A stretch of 6,225 nt of DNA from Chromatiales bacterium (lineage in GTDB: Bacteria; Pseudomonadota; Gammaproteobacteria; JACCYU01): positions 1 through 6,225 of the forward strand of contig JAPSGG010000101.1 of the NCBI GenBank assembly GCA_031177845.1, read 5' to 3'. The notes beneath the pieces are model-generated. The model saw only the letters and a list, made by a program, of their open reading frames with translations, had not been told where the DNA came from and searched no databases. The translations under genes were made by a program, and so were the position numbers. Below, in pieces: positions 1 to 6,225 of this stretch. Each line of letters starts with the position of its first letter. Position 1 is the first letter of the stretch.

Positions 1-94
1 TGCCCTCAACAAGGCGGCCCGCGAAGGCCACGAGGATCTGTTGGAAGCGGCCCGCATCCTGTTGCAGTTGCCCGGTGAAGACGACGAAGACTGA
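1..94 (+). CDS. hemA: Glutamyl-tRNA reductase, C-terminal end (partial)
   Basis: This is the last 30 codons of a gene that enters from the left edge and ends at TGA 92-94. The tail, which begins ALNKAAREG and continues through HEDLLEAARIL to an acidic GEDDED end, reads like the C-terminal dimerisation helix of proteobacterial HemA, where the chain closes with a pattern such as LxxAAREGD..LL.AAR. HemA reduces glutamyl-tRNA(Glu) to glutamate-1-semialdehyde with NADPH, the first committed step of C5-pathway tetrapyrrole (heme) synthesis in the cytosol. Only the tail is visible, so no catalytic residue can be checked. The identification rests on this short match plus the conserved hemA-prfA-prmC gene order. 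The following prfA starts six bases after the stop and in the same frame, which suggests one transcript and coupled translation. Confidence 0.85.
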   Translation, partial: ALNKAAREGHEDLLEAARILLQLPGEDDED

Positions 95-100
95 GCCGGC

Positions 101-1183
101 ATGACGCCCTCGATTCAAGCCAAACTGGAAGGACTGGTCGAGCGCCATACGGAGATCGCGAGGCTCTTGGCCGAGCGGGAGGTAATCGAGGATCAGGATC
201 GCTATCGCAAGCTCTCGGTGGAATACGCCCAGTTGGAGGAAATTGCGAGCAAATTCGTCGCGTACCGCGCAGCGCGGTCCGAGCTCTCGGCCCTACAGGA
301 AATGCTGAACGATGCGGACGCCGAGATCCGCGCCATGGCTGAGGACGACATGGCGCGCACCCACGTCCAGCTCGAGGCTCTGGAGTTTGACCTCCAGCGG
401 CTGCTGCTACCTGTGGATCCGCACGATCGCAGCAACGTTTTTCTGGAGGTACGTGCTGGCACCGGGGGTCACGAGGCGGCTATCTTCGCCGGCGATCTTT
501 ACCGCATGTACGCTCGTTACGCCGAAAGATGTGGCTGGCGGCCCGAGGTACTGACCCGCAGCGAAGGTGAACATGGAGGCTACAAGGAGTTGATCGCGCG
601 CATCAGCGGGCAGGGCGTATATTCCAAGCTGAAGTTCGAATCTGGCGTGCACCGCGTGCAGCGCGTGCCCGAGACGGAAGCCCAAGGGCGCATTCACACC
701 TCGGCGGCCACCGTCGCGGTGATGCCGGAACCGGACGAACTGGACGAGATCGAGATCAGTCCTTCTGATTTGCGAGTGGACACCTATCGCGCGTCCGGCG
801 CGGGCGGACAGCACGTCAACAAGACGGATTCCGCGGTGCGCCTCACGCACTTGCCGACCGGCATCGTCGTGGAATGTCAAGACGAGCGCTCCCAGCATAA
901 GAATCGCGCGCGCGCCATGTCGCTCTTGCAAGCGAAGCTGATGGAGATTGAGCGCACCAGACAAACCGCCGAACAAGCCGAGACGCGCCGCATCCTAGTA
1001 GGTAGCGGCGATCGTTCGCAGCGCATCCGCACCTACAATTTTCCGCAGGGCCGGGTCACCGATCACCGCATTAATCTTACCCTGTACAAGCTCGAGGAGA
1101 TTATGGAGGGTGACCTAGATCAGATCATCGATCCTTTGGTCCACGAGCATCAGGCTGATCTACTGGCTACGGTGGTCGACTAA
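101..1183 (+). CDS. prfA: Peptide chain release factor 1 (RF1)
   Basis: RF1 recognises UAA and UAG stop codons in the ribosomal A site and triggers hydrolysis of the peptidyl-tRNA ester. The product has 360 residues, the same length as E. coli RF1. The order is typical: an N-terminal helical domain (about 1-105), then the codon-recognition superdomain with the RF1-type tripeptide anticodon P-E-T at 190-192 inside [20 protein letters not shown], then the catalytic domain with the GGQ loop ([15 protein letters not shown]; Gln at 237). That Gln is the residue methylated by PrmC, encoded downstream. The P-x-T tripeptide, as opposed to S-P-F, separates RF1 from RF2. The ATG at 101 fits family length. 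No strong Shine-Dalgarno sequence is visible, so initiation may rely on coupling to hemA termination. The stop is TAA, which RF1 itself reads. Complete and intact; very secure. Confidence 0.98.
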   Translation: MTPSIQAKLEGLVERHTEIARLLAEREVIEDQDRYRKLSVEYAQLEEIASKFVAYRAARSELSALQEMLNDADAEIRAMAEDDMARTHVQLEALEFDLQRLLLPVDPHDRSNVFLEVRAGTGGHEAAIFAGDLYRMYARYAERCGWRPEVLTRSEGEHGGYKELIARISGQGVYSKLKFESGVHRVQRVPETEAQGRIHTSAATVAVMPEPDELDEIEISPSDLRVDTYRASGAGGQHVNKTDSAVRLTHLPTGIVVECQDERSQHKNRARAMSLLQAKLMEIERTRQTAEQAETRRILVGSGDRSQRIRTYNFPQGRVTDHRINLTLYKLEEIMEGDLDQIIDPLVHEHQADLLATVVD

Positions 1184-1319
1184 CGTACACTCGACAGCCT
1201 TAAGCCCGACCCAGGCACGTTCGGCCGTGATGACGTTCTTGCCTACATGGCCGGAAGTCAGGAGCGGCGCCCTCGCCGCGGTGGTCATTCACCGGTTCAT
1301 CGGACGAAACGTGGAGTGA
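1184..1319. other. Unexplained spacer between prfA and the palindromic repeat
   Basis: This is the first half of the unusually long prfA-prmC gap. I see no convincing gene, promoter or terminator in it. A GTCGA/TCGAC pair (1175-1179 with 1191-1195) could form only a 5-bp stem without a following T run. A 50-codon ATG frame (1247-1399) runs through it into the repeat, but it is arginine-rich and has no recognisable homology. It may be the flank of the repeat insertion. Confidence 0.4.
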
Positions 1320-1392
1320 GTCATTCCGAACGAATGCGGGGAGTCTCAGCGCTTGCGCGGACAAGATTCCTCGTTGCTCCGCTGCTCGGATG
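1320..1392. repeat. Imperfect palindromic dispersed-type repeat (CATTCCGA...GAATCT family)
   Basis: The left arm (about 1320-1346, GTCATTCCGAACG...GGGAGTCT) and the right arm (1363-1392, AAGATTCCTCG...GCTCGGATG) are imperfect inverted copies of each other. The outer CATTCCGA/TCGGATG ends and the inner GGAGTCT/AGATTCC ends pair. The loop contains a second perfect small palindrome, GCGC-TT-GCGC, at 1349-1358. From memory, sequences of the form GTCATTCCGAGCG...GAGGAATCT recur as intergenic dispersed palindromes in many bacterial genomes. That is recall, not a search result. It lies between prfA and prmC and its right end contains the ATG at 1390, which argues against that ATG as the prmC start. 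It could fold as a stem-loop in the transcript. No T run follows, so it is not a classic terminator. Confidence 0.6.
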
Positions 1393-1443
1393 CAGTTGAG
1401 CAAAACCTTGCTGACACTCCGGCGAAAGGCTGCGCCGTTGCCA

Positions 1444-2283
1444 ATGTCCACCATACATATTGCTCTAGATCGCGCGCGAGCAGCGTTGTCATCCATCGGT
1501 AAAACCCCGGAACTCGATGCCGAGCTGCTGCTCTCCCAGGTGCTTAGCTGCGAACGCAGCTTTCTCCATGCTCACCCTGAAGCCCACCTGGCCGAGTCGC
1601 AGAGCCAGCGGTATGAAGAGTTGCTCAGGCGCAGAGCCAGTGGCGAGCCTCTGGCCTACATTGTCGGCGTTAAAGAATTCTGGTCATTGCCGCTTAGAGT
1701 AACGCCCGACGTGCTGATACCACGCCCGGAAACCGAGTTGCTGGTCGAACTGGCGCTCGCTCGCATCCCGGCTCACGCAGCCAGCGAGATCGCCGATCTT
1801 GGTACCGGCAGCGGCGCCATCGCAATCGCCATCGCGAAGGAGAGGCCTGAAAGCAGAATCAACGCGACCGACGTATCTAAACCGGCGCTCACCGTGGCAG
1901 CCGGCAATGCACGCCGCCTGGGGCACACGAATATCCGGTTCCTAATTGGCGACTGGTTTTCACCCTTGCGTGGACGCTTTCATTTGATCATCAGCAATCC
2001 GCCGTATGTGGGTATTAGCGACCCGCATCTGCAAGATCCGGCGCTACAATTCGAGCCACGCAAGGCGTTGATCAGTGCGGCAGACGGGCTTCACGATCTT
2101 GGCCTTATCGCACGGAAAGCCGGGGTTTTTCTGAATCCGGGAGGCTGGCTAATCGTGGAGCACGGTTATGATCAGGGAGCTCGGGTGCGTGAGCTATTCG
2201 AACACTATGGACTGCGGGAAATCGAAACCCATCTTGATCTCGCCGGCCACGAGCGAGCGACGCTGGGACGTCGCGTGGGTTGA
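1444..2283 (+). CDS. prmC: Release factor glutamine methyltransferase
   Basis: PrmC (HemK) uses S-adenosylmethionine to N5-methylate the glutamine of the GGQ loop in RF1 and RF2, raising termination efficiency. From the ATG at 1444 the product has 279 residues, close to the 277 of E. coli. It has an N-terminal helical release-factor-binding domain (about 1-85, including RRRASGEPLAYIVGVKEFW), the conserved LIPRPETELLVE segment (91-102), the SAM-binding motif I DLGTGSGAIAIA (118-129), and the signature NPPY at 185-188, whose residues hold the target glutamine amide. The open frame extends upstream to an ATG at 1390, but that codon lies in a palindromic repeat and the extra 18 residues do not resemble the family. 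MSTIHIALDRAR fits the usual N-terminus. Ribosome binding is unclear: AAAGG at 1425-1429 is 14 bases from ATG 1444 but 8 from a TTG at 1438, two codons upstream. Confidence 0.96.
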   Translation: MSTIHIALDRARAALSSIGKTPELDAELLLSQVLSCERSFLHAHPEAHLAESQSQRYEELLRRRASGEPLAYIVGVKEFWSLPLRVTPDVLIPRPETELLVELALARIPAHAASEIADLGTGSGAIAIAIAKERPESRINATDVSKPALTVAAGNARRLGHTNIRFLIGDWFSPLRGRFHLIISNPPYVGISDPHLQDPALQFEPRKALISAADGLHDLGLIARKAGVFLNPGGWLIVEHGYDQGARVRELFEHYGLREIETHLDLAGHERATLGRRVG

Positions 2284-2302
2284 ACCGACACAATCGCAAC
2301 GA

Positions 2303-2377
2303 AGGGCGTCGCTCCCACGCGCCAGCGCGCGCTGTAGGAGCTATCCGCCGGCCGTGACCCGGGAGGGCGTGTCCTAC
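2303..2377. repeat. REP-like palindrome between convergent prmC and gatB
   Basis: The spacer holds GGCGTCGCTCCCACGCGC (about 2305-2322) facing GCGCTGTAGGAGC (2329-2341), which are imperfect inverted copies. The GTAGGA at 2334-2339 can alternatively pair with TCCTAC at 2372-2377, giving a second possible hairpin across the GC-rich middle. A GTAG tetranucleotide at the foot of a GC-rich palindrome is the hallmark of REP elements mobilised by RAYT (TnpA-REP) transposases, and CTGTAGGAGC-type ends are common in gammaproteobacterial REPs. No RAYT gene is in the window. The position between two gene ends is typical for REPs, and the folded RNA may stabilise both 3' ends. There is no T run on either strand, so intrinsic termination is doubtful. 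Class membership is inferred, not searched. Confidence 0.55.
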
Positions 2378-3810
2378 CCGGCTAGCTTGCGCTTTAGGAT
2401 TTCATTGACCTGGGCGGGATTGGCCTTGCCCTTCGAGACCATCATCACCTGGCCGACAAAGAATCCGAAGAGCTTGTCCTTGCCGGCACGGAATTGAGCA
2501 AGCTGCTGGGGATTCTTCGCGATCACCTCGTCGATCATGACCTCTATCCGAGAGGTATCCGTAATCTGCTTGAGGCCGCGGCTTTCGATGATCTGATCCG
2601 CGTCGCCATGGCCCGACCACATAGCCTCGAAAACTTCCTTGGCAATCTTGCCGGAGATGGTGTTGTCTTCAATGCGTTTGAGCAGTCCGGCCAATGCTGC
2701 GGGACCCACCGGGCTTGCGGCGATATCTATGCCGTCCCTATTCAGGGCCGCGGATACCTCGCCCATCACCCAGTTGGCTGCCAATTTAGGGCTGCCGCCA
2801 AGATGGCGCACCGTATCCTCGAAGTACTTTGCCAGCTCGTGGGTGGCGGTCAGCACGGCGGCATCGTAGGGGCCAAGCCCAAAGTCACGGATGAAGCGTT
2901 CCTTCTTCGCGTCCGGAAGTTCCGGTAGCTCAGCGCGCACCGACTCAATCAGGTCGGCCGTGATCTCAAGTGGTAGCAGGTCCGGATCGGGGAAATAGCG
3001 GTAATCATTAGCCTCTTCCTTGGCCCGCAGTGGACGGGTTTCATCCTTGATCGGATCGTACAGGCGCGTCTCCTGCACGATCCGACCGCCGCCTTCCAGC
3101 ACCTCGATCTGCCGCGCGATCTCGTACTCGATGGCACGCTCCACGAAACGAAACGAGTTCAGATTCTTCAACTCCGTTCGCGTGCCGAGTCGCTGCTCAC
3201 CCTTAGGTCTTATCGAGACGTTTGCATCGCACCTGAACGAGCCTTCCTGCATGTTGCCGTCGCAGATCTCCAGGTAACGGACCAGCGTGTGCAGCCTCTT
3301 CATGTAGGCGACCGCCTCCTTTGCGGAACGCATGTCCGGCTCCGAGACAATCTCCAGCAGCGGCGTGCCCGCGCGATTGAGATCGATCCCGGTCATGCCA
3401 TGGAAGTCCTCGTGCAGCGACTTGCCGGCGTCTTCCTCCATATGCGCGCGTGTGATACCGATGGTCTTCGTCGTCCCGTCATCCAGTACGATGTCCAAGC
3501 GACCGTGATGCACGACCGGCAGCTCATACTGGCTGATCTGATATCCCTTGGGCAGATCTGGATAGAAGTAATTTTTGCGCGCGAACACCGAGCGCGGCGC
3601 GATTTCGGCCCCGATCGCCAGGCCGAACTTGACGGCCATGCGCACCGCTGCTTCATTGAGCACCGGCAGCACGCCCGGCAATCCCAGGTCTATGGCACAG
3701 GCCTGCGTGTTCGGTACCGCGCCGTAGGCGGTCGAGGCGCCGGAGAAGACCTTCGCCTTCGTCATGAGTTGGGCATGAATCTCAAGCCCAATGACAGATT
3801 CCCATCCCAT
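2374..3810 (-). CDS. gatB: Aspartyl/glutamyl-tRNA(Asn/Gln) amidotransferase subunit B
   Basis: GatB is the tRNA-binding kinase subunit of GatCAB. It phosphorylates the side chain of misacylated Asp-tRNA(Asn) or Glu-tRNA(Gln) and accepts ammonia channelled from GatA. The 478 residues are family length. Signatures in order are [10 protein letters not shown] (6-15, with His12), [20 protein letters not shown] (77-96), [14 protein letters not shown] (118-131), [18 protein letters not shown] (143-160), then [17 protein letters not shown] and [14 protein letters not shown]. The C-terminal helical/YqeY-like tail has [12 protein letters not shown] and [20 protein letters not shown]. One Cys-x-x-Cys pair found in some GatB is absent (CAID at 38-41). 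The ATG start is fixed by an in-frame TAG two codons upstream; only a weak GAGA-type ribosome site is close, with GGGAGG 17 bases away. It is last in gatC-gatA-gatB and ends with TAG, converging on prmC. Confidence 0.98.
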   Translation of the reverse strand: MGWESVIGLEIHAQLMTKAKVFSGASTAYGAVPNTQACAIDLGLPGVLPVLNEAAVRMAVKFGLAIGAEIAPRSVFARKNYFYPDLPKGYQISQYELPVVHHGRLDIVLDDGTTKTIGITRAHMEEDAGKSLHEDFHGMTGIDLNRAGTPLLEIVSEPDMRSAKEAVAYMKRLHTLVRYLEICDGNMQEGSFRCDANVSIRPKGEQRLGTRTELKNLNSFRFVERAIEYEIARQIEVLEGGGRIVQETRLYDPIKDETRPLRAKEEANDYRYFPDPDLLPLEITADLIESVRAELPELPDAKKERFIRDFGLGPYDAAVLTATHELAKYFEDTVRHLGGSPKLAANWVMGEVSAALNRDGIDIAASPVGPAALAGLLKRIEDNTISGKIAKEVFEAMWSGHGDADQIIESRGLKQITDTSRIEVMIDEVIAKNPQQLAQFRAGKDKLFGFFVGQVMMVSKGKANPAQVNEILKRKLAG

Positions 3811-3915
3811 ACTCTATCTCAATTAAGCCTCCCGCATGCGCACGGCGCACCCAAATCTGGCGCTACCCGCGAGGAAGCATATTGGCACGAGACGCATGTC
3901 AGCAGTGTCGTCTCC

Positions 3916-5367
3916 TCAGGCCTCCATTGGGGCGCGTGTATGCCAGTCGGTTTCCTGTTGGAATTTGTGCGCCACGTTCAGCAGTCTAGCCTCTTCGAAG
4001 TGATTGCCGATGATTTGTAAACCTACTGGTAACCCATCGTGGAAGCCCGCCGGGATAGAAATGCCTGGCAGCCCGGCAAGGTTGACCGCGATGGTGTAGA
4101 TGTCGGACAGATACATCTTCACCGGGTCATTCGCCTTTTCGCCAAGCCTGAACGCGGTGGAGGGCGAGGTTGGTCCCATGATCACATCAACCTGTTCAAA
4201 GGCGCGCTTGAAATCGTTGCTGATGAGCCGGCGCACTTGCTGGGCCTTCAAATAGTAGGCATCGTAATAGCCTGCCGAGAGCGCATAGGTGCCGATCATG
4301 ATGCGGCGCTTGACCTCGGCCCCGAAGCCTTCGCCGCGCGAGCGTTTATAAAGGTCAGTCAGATCCTTGGGGTCCTCGCAGCGGTAGCCGTAGCGCACGC
4401 CATCATAACGTGCGAGGTTCGACGAGCATTCCGCCGGCGCAACCACGTAATAGACCGGCACTGCGAGCCCTGAGTTCGGCAGGCTGATCTCGGCGACCTC
4501 GCAGCCTATCGATCGGTATCCCGCGATCGCCTCCTCGATCACGCGGGCTACGCCTGCATCTAGGCCCTCGCCAAAATATTCCTTCGGCAAACCAATACGC
4601 AGTCCATCGAGGGGCTTGTCTAAACCGGCGGAATAATCCGGCACTGCACGATCGATGCTAGTCGAATCGCGCGGATCGAAACCCGCCATCGCCTGCAGCA
4701 GCAGCGCACAATCCTCTGCGGTACGCGCTAGTGGCCCACCCTGGTCGAGGCTCGAGGCAAACGCGATCATGCCGTAACGCGACACCAGACCATAGGTCGG
4801 TTTGAGACCGGTGATGCCGCATAAGGCCGCGGGTTGACGGATCGAGCCGCCCGTATCGGTGCCGGTGGCGCCGGGCACTAGCCGCGCAGCAACTGCCGCA
4901 GCCGAACCGCCTGAGGAACCGCCCGGCACCCGGGCCAGATCCCACGGGTTCTTCACCGGACCGTAGTAGCTGGTCTCGTTGGAGGAGCCCATCGCGAACT
5001 CGTCCATGTTGGTCTTGCCTAGCATCACCGCGCCGGCCTGCTTGAAGCGCGCCACCACCGTCGCGTCGTAAGGGGCGACAAAGCTATCCAACATCCGCGA
5101 TCCACACGAGGTCTTCACGCCATCGGTGCAGAAGATGTCCTTGTGCGCGATGGGAACACCGGTGAGTGGCCCGGCATCGCCTGCGTGGATGCGCTGGTCG
5201 GCGGCATCCGCTGCGGCCAACGCCTGGTCATGGGTCACGGTGATAAAGGAATTTAGCCGTTCTTGGAATCGCTCGATGCGTGCGAGGAAATGTTCGGCCA
5301 GATCTCGCGAGGAAAACTTCTTCGCCCGCAGAGCTTCGACCAGTCGTTTGATGGACAGATTATGCAT
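3916..5367 (-). CDS. gatA: Aspartyl/glutamyl-tRNA(Asn/Gln) amidotransferase subunit A
   Basis: GatA is the glutaminase subunit of GatCAB, an amidase-signature enzyme that releases ammonia from glutamine for transfer through the complex to GatB. From the ATG at 5367 it has 483 residues. The Ser-cisSer-Lys triad is present: Lys76 in PIAHKD, Ser151 in the amidase signature [16 protein letters not shown], and Ser175 in [12 protein letters not shown]. Other conserved blocks are [56 protein letters not shown] and [19 protein letters not shown], ending with [16 protein letters not shown] at 5376 would add three residues; I prefer ATG because homologues such as the Pseudomonas protein begin near this M/L-H-x-L. 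The gene lies 85 bases after gatC and about 105 before gatB, with no stop or frameshift inside. An intact catalytic subunit shows the operon is functional. Confidence 0.98.
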   Translation of the reverse strand: MHNLSIKRLVEALRAKKFSSRDLAEHFLARIERFQERLNSFITVTHDQALAAADAADQRIHAGDAGPLTGVPIAHKDIFCTDGVKTSCGSRMLDSFVAPYDATVVARFKQAGAVMLGKTNMDEFAMGSSNETSYYGPVKNPWDLARVPGGSSGGSAAAVAARLVPGATGTDTGGSIRQPAALCGITGLKPTYGLVSRYGMIAFASSLDQGGPLARTAEDCALLLQAMAGFDPRDSTSIDRAVPDYSAGLDKPLDGLRIGLPKEYFGEGLDAGVARVIEEAIAGYRSIGCEVAEISLPNSGLAVPVYYVVAPAECSSNLARYDGVRYGYRCEDPKDLTDLYKRSRGEGFGAEVKRRIMIGTYALSAGYYDAYYLKAQQVRRLISNDFKRAFEQVDVIMGPTSPSTAFRLGEKANDPVKMYLSDIYTIAVNLAGLPGISIPAGFHDGLPVGLQIIGNHFEEARLLNVAHKFQQETDWHTRAPMEA

Positions 5368-5452
5368 GAGGCTCACGAACAGGTACAGAACGACCCTGGA
5401 TTCCCCTGCTTAGAGTCTGAAGTTTCAAGTCCCGAATCCCACATCTCGGATG

Positions 5453-5740
5453 TCACTCGATCACCCTAGGCACTAGGTACAAGCCCGCTTCAGTCTGTGG
5501 GGCGATCTGCTGGAAATGCGCGCGCTGATCGGTTTCGGTGACCTCATCCGGTCGCAGCCGCTGGCTCACATCCTGCGGATGGGCCATGGGCTGCACGCCG
5601 CTCGTATCGACGCTATTCATCTGCTCGACCAGTGCGAGGATCTCGGTCAAATTACGCGCGTAGCCGGGGATGTCCTGCTCATCGATCTGCAAGCGCGCCA
5701 GATGTGCAATCTTTTTAATGTCCTCGGAGGTTAACGCCAC
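5453..5740 (-). CDS. gatC: Aspartyl/glutamyl-tRNA(Asn/Gln) amidotransferase subunit C
   Basis: GatC is the small subunit that wraps around GatA and stabilises its contact with GatB. The 95 residues are the usual length, and the familiar pattern is complete: an N-terminal helix with EDIKKIAHLARLQI (6-19), a second helix (NLTEILALVEQMNSVDTSGV), the loop PMAHPQDVSQRLRPDEV, and the closing GLYLVPRVIE. The start is GTG at 5740, preceded by GGAG (complement of 5747-5750) six bases away, a good ribosome binding site that supports the GTG. It is the first gene of gatC-gatA-gatB and diverges from mreB. GatCAB presence implies that the organism makes Asn-tRNA(Asn) and/or Gln-tRNA(Gln) by the indirect amidation route. 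Which one cannot be told without seeing AsnRS and GlnRS genes. Confidence 0.97.
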   Translation of the reverse strand: MALTSEDIKKIAHLARLQIDEQDIPGYARNLTEILALVEQMNSVDTSGVQPMAHPQDVSQRLRPDEVTETDQRAHFQQIAPQTEAGLYLVPRVIE

Positions 5741-5772
5741 GGCCGGCTCCAGCAGGTTTGAGGGAGAAACGT

Positions 5773-5801
5773 ATGATATTTCACGGCTTGCCCAAACGTA
5801 A
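5773..5801 (-). promoter_or_regulatory. Possible sigma-70 promoter of gatCAB
   Basis: On the minus strand TATCAT (complement of 5773-5778) matches the -10 consensus at five of six bases and would start RNA roughly 25 bases before the gatC GTG. Seventeen bases upstream the -35 position is TTACGT (5796-5801), a poor match. This is therefore a reasonable -10 with a weak -35, and it may need an activator or be spurious. It overlaps the predicted mreB promoter. Confidence 0.35.
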
Positions 5802-5816
5802 CCCCACTGCTACATT
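5788..5816 (+). promoter_or_regulatory. Predicted sigma-70 promoter of mreB
   Basis: TTGCCC (5788-5793) and TACATT (5811-5816) are separated by exactly 17 bases. Each matches its consensus hexamer at four of six positions, and TGC directly before the -10 makes an extended -10 (TGn). Transcription would start near 5823, leaving a leader of about 32 bases before the mreB ATG. It is the best candidate on this strand in the divergent spacer. It has not been scored computationally. Confidence 0.45.
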
Positions 5817-5818
5817 AG

Positions 5819-6225
<407 letters not shown>

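Noticed and set aside
407..976. 189-codon open frame on the minus strand within prfA
   Set aside because: It lies wholly antisense to the RF1 coding region, which is intact with GGQ and P-x-T motifs. The composition is a mirror of RF1 codons, with no family match.
1175..1195. Possible terminator after prfA (GTCGA/TCGAC)
   Set aside because: A five-base stem with an 11-base loop, overlapping the stop codon and with no T run, is too weak for an intrinsic terminator.
1247..1399. 50-codon ATG frame in the prfA-prmC gap
   Set aside because: It is arginine-rich, its second half is simply the translated palindromic repeat, it overlaps the alternative prmC start, and there is no ribosome site or homology.
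1200..1496. 98-codon minus-strand frame across the prfA-prmC gap
   Set aside because: It crosses the repeat and runs antisense into the prmC start. The middle is the translated repeat, and no known domain is visible.
3289..4020. 243-codon open frame on the + strand
   Set aside because: It runs antisense across the start of gatB, the spacer and the end of gatA. Both opposing genes are certain, the translation has no recognisable domain, and long antisense frames are expected in GC-rich DNA.
4039..4473. 144-codon + strand frame
   Set aside because: It is antisense to the C-terminal half of gatA, whose sequence is fully conserved and uninterrupted. There is no independent evidence of coding.

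Overview
This window looks like ordinary chromosomal DNA from a fairly GC-rich member of the Pseudomonadota, most likely a gammaproteobacterium or a close relative. The evidence is the hemA-prfA-prmC order, the divergent arrangement of gatCAB and mreB (as in Pseudomonas and many gamma/betaproteobacteria), and proteins that read like gammaproteobacterial homologues throughout. I cannot place the genus from sequence alone.

Layout. Positions 1-94 hold the 3' end of hemA (glutamyl-tRNA reductase), followed after six bases by prfA (peptide chain release factor 1) and, after an unusually long 260-base gap containing a palindromic dispersed-type repeat, by prmC (the methyltransferase that modifies RF1/RF2). 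These three genes are on the + strand. From 2374 to 5740 the minus strand carries the gatC-gatA-gatB operon (aspartyl/glutamyl-tRNA amidotransferase), transcribed towards prmC, so prmC and gatB converge on a short spacer holding a REP-like palindrome. A 114-base divergent control region then separates gatC from the start of mreB (+ strand), which runs off the window end at 6225.

Function. All genes are housekeeping. HemA uses glutamyl-tRNA for tetrapyrrole synthesis. RF1 terminates translation at UAA/UAG, and PrmC methylates the glutamine of its GGQ loop. GatCAB amidates misacylated Asp-tRNA(Asn) and/or Glu-tRNA(Gln). MreB is the actin-like organiser of the cell-wall elongation machinery. The window is dominated by translation quality and aminoacyl-tRNA use, but no functional link beyond PrmC-RF1 can be claimed from adjacency.

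I found no mobile gene, CRISPR array, RNA gene, defence system or other clearly novel system. The points worth a second look lie between the genes: the palindromic repeats at 1320-1392 and 2303-2377, the broken-up prfA-prmC spacing with its effect on the prmC start, the in-frame UGA junction of hemA and prfA, the loosely spaced gat operon, and the overlapping divergent promoters of gatC and mreB.
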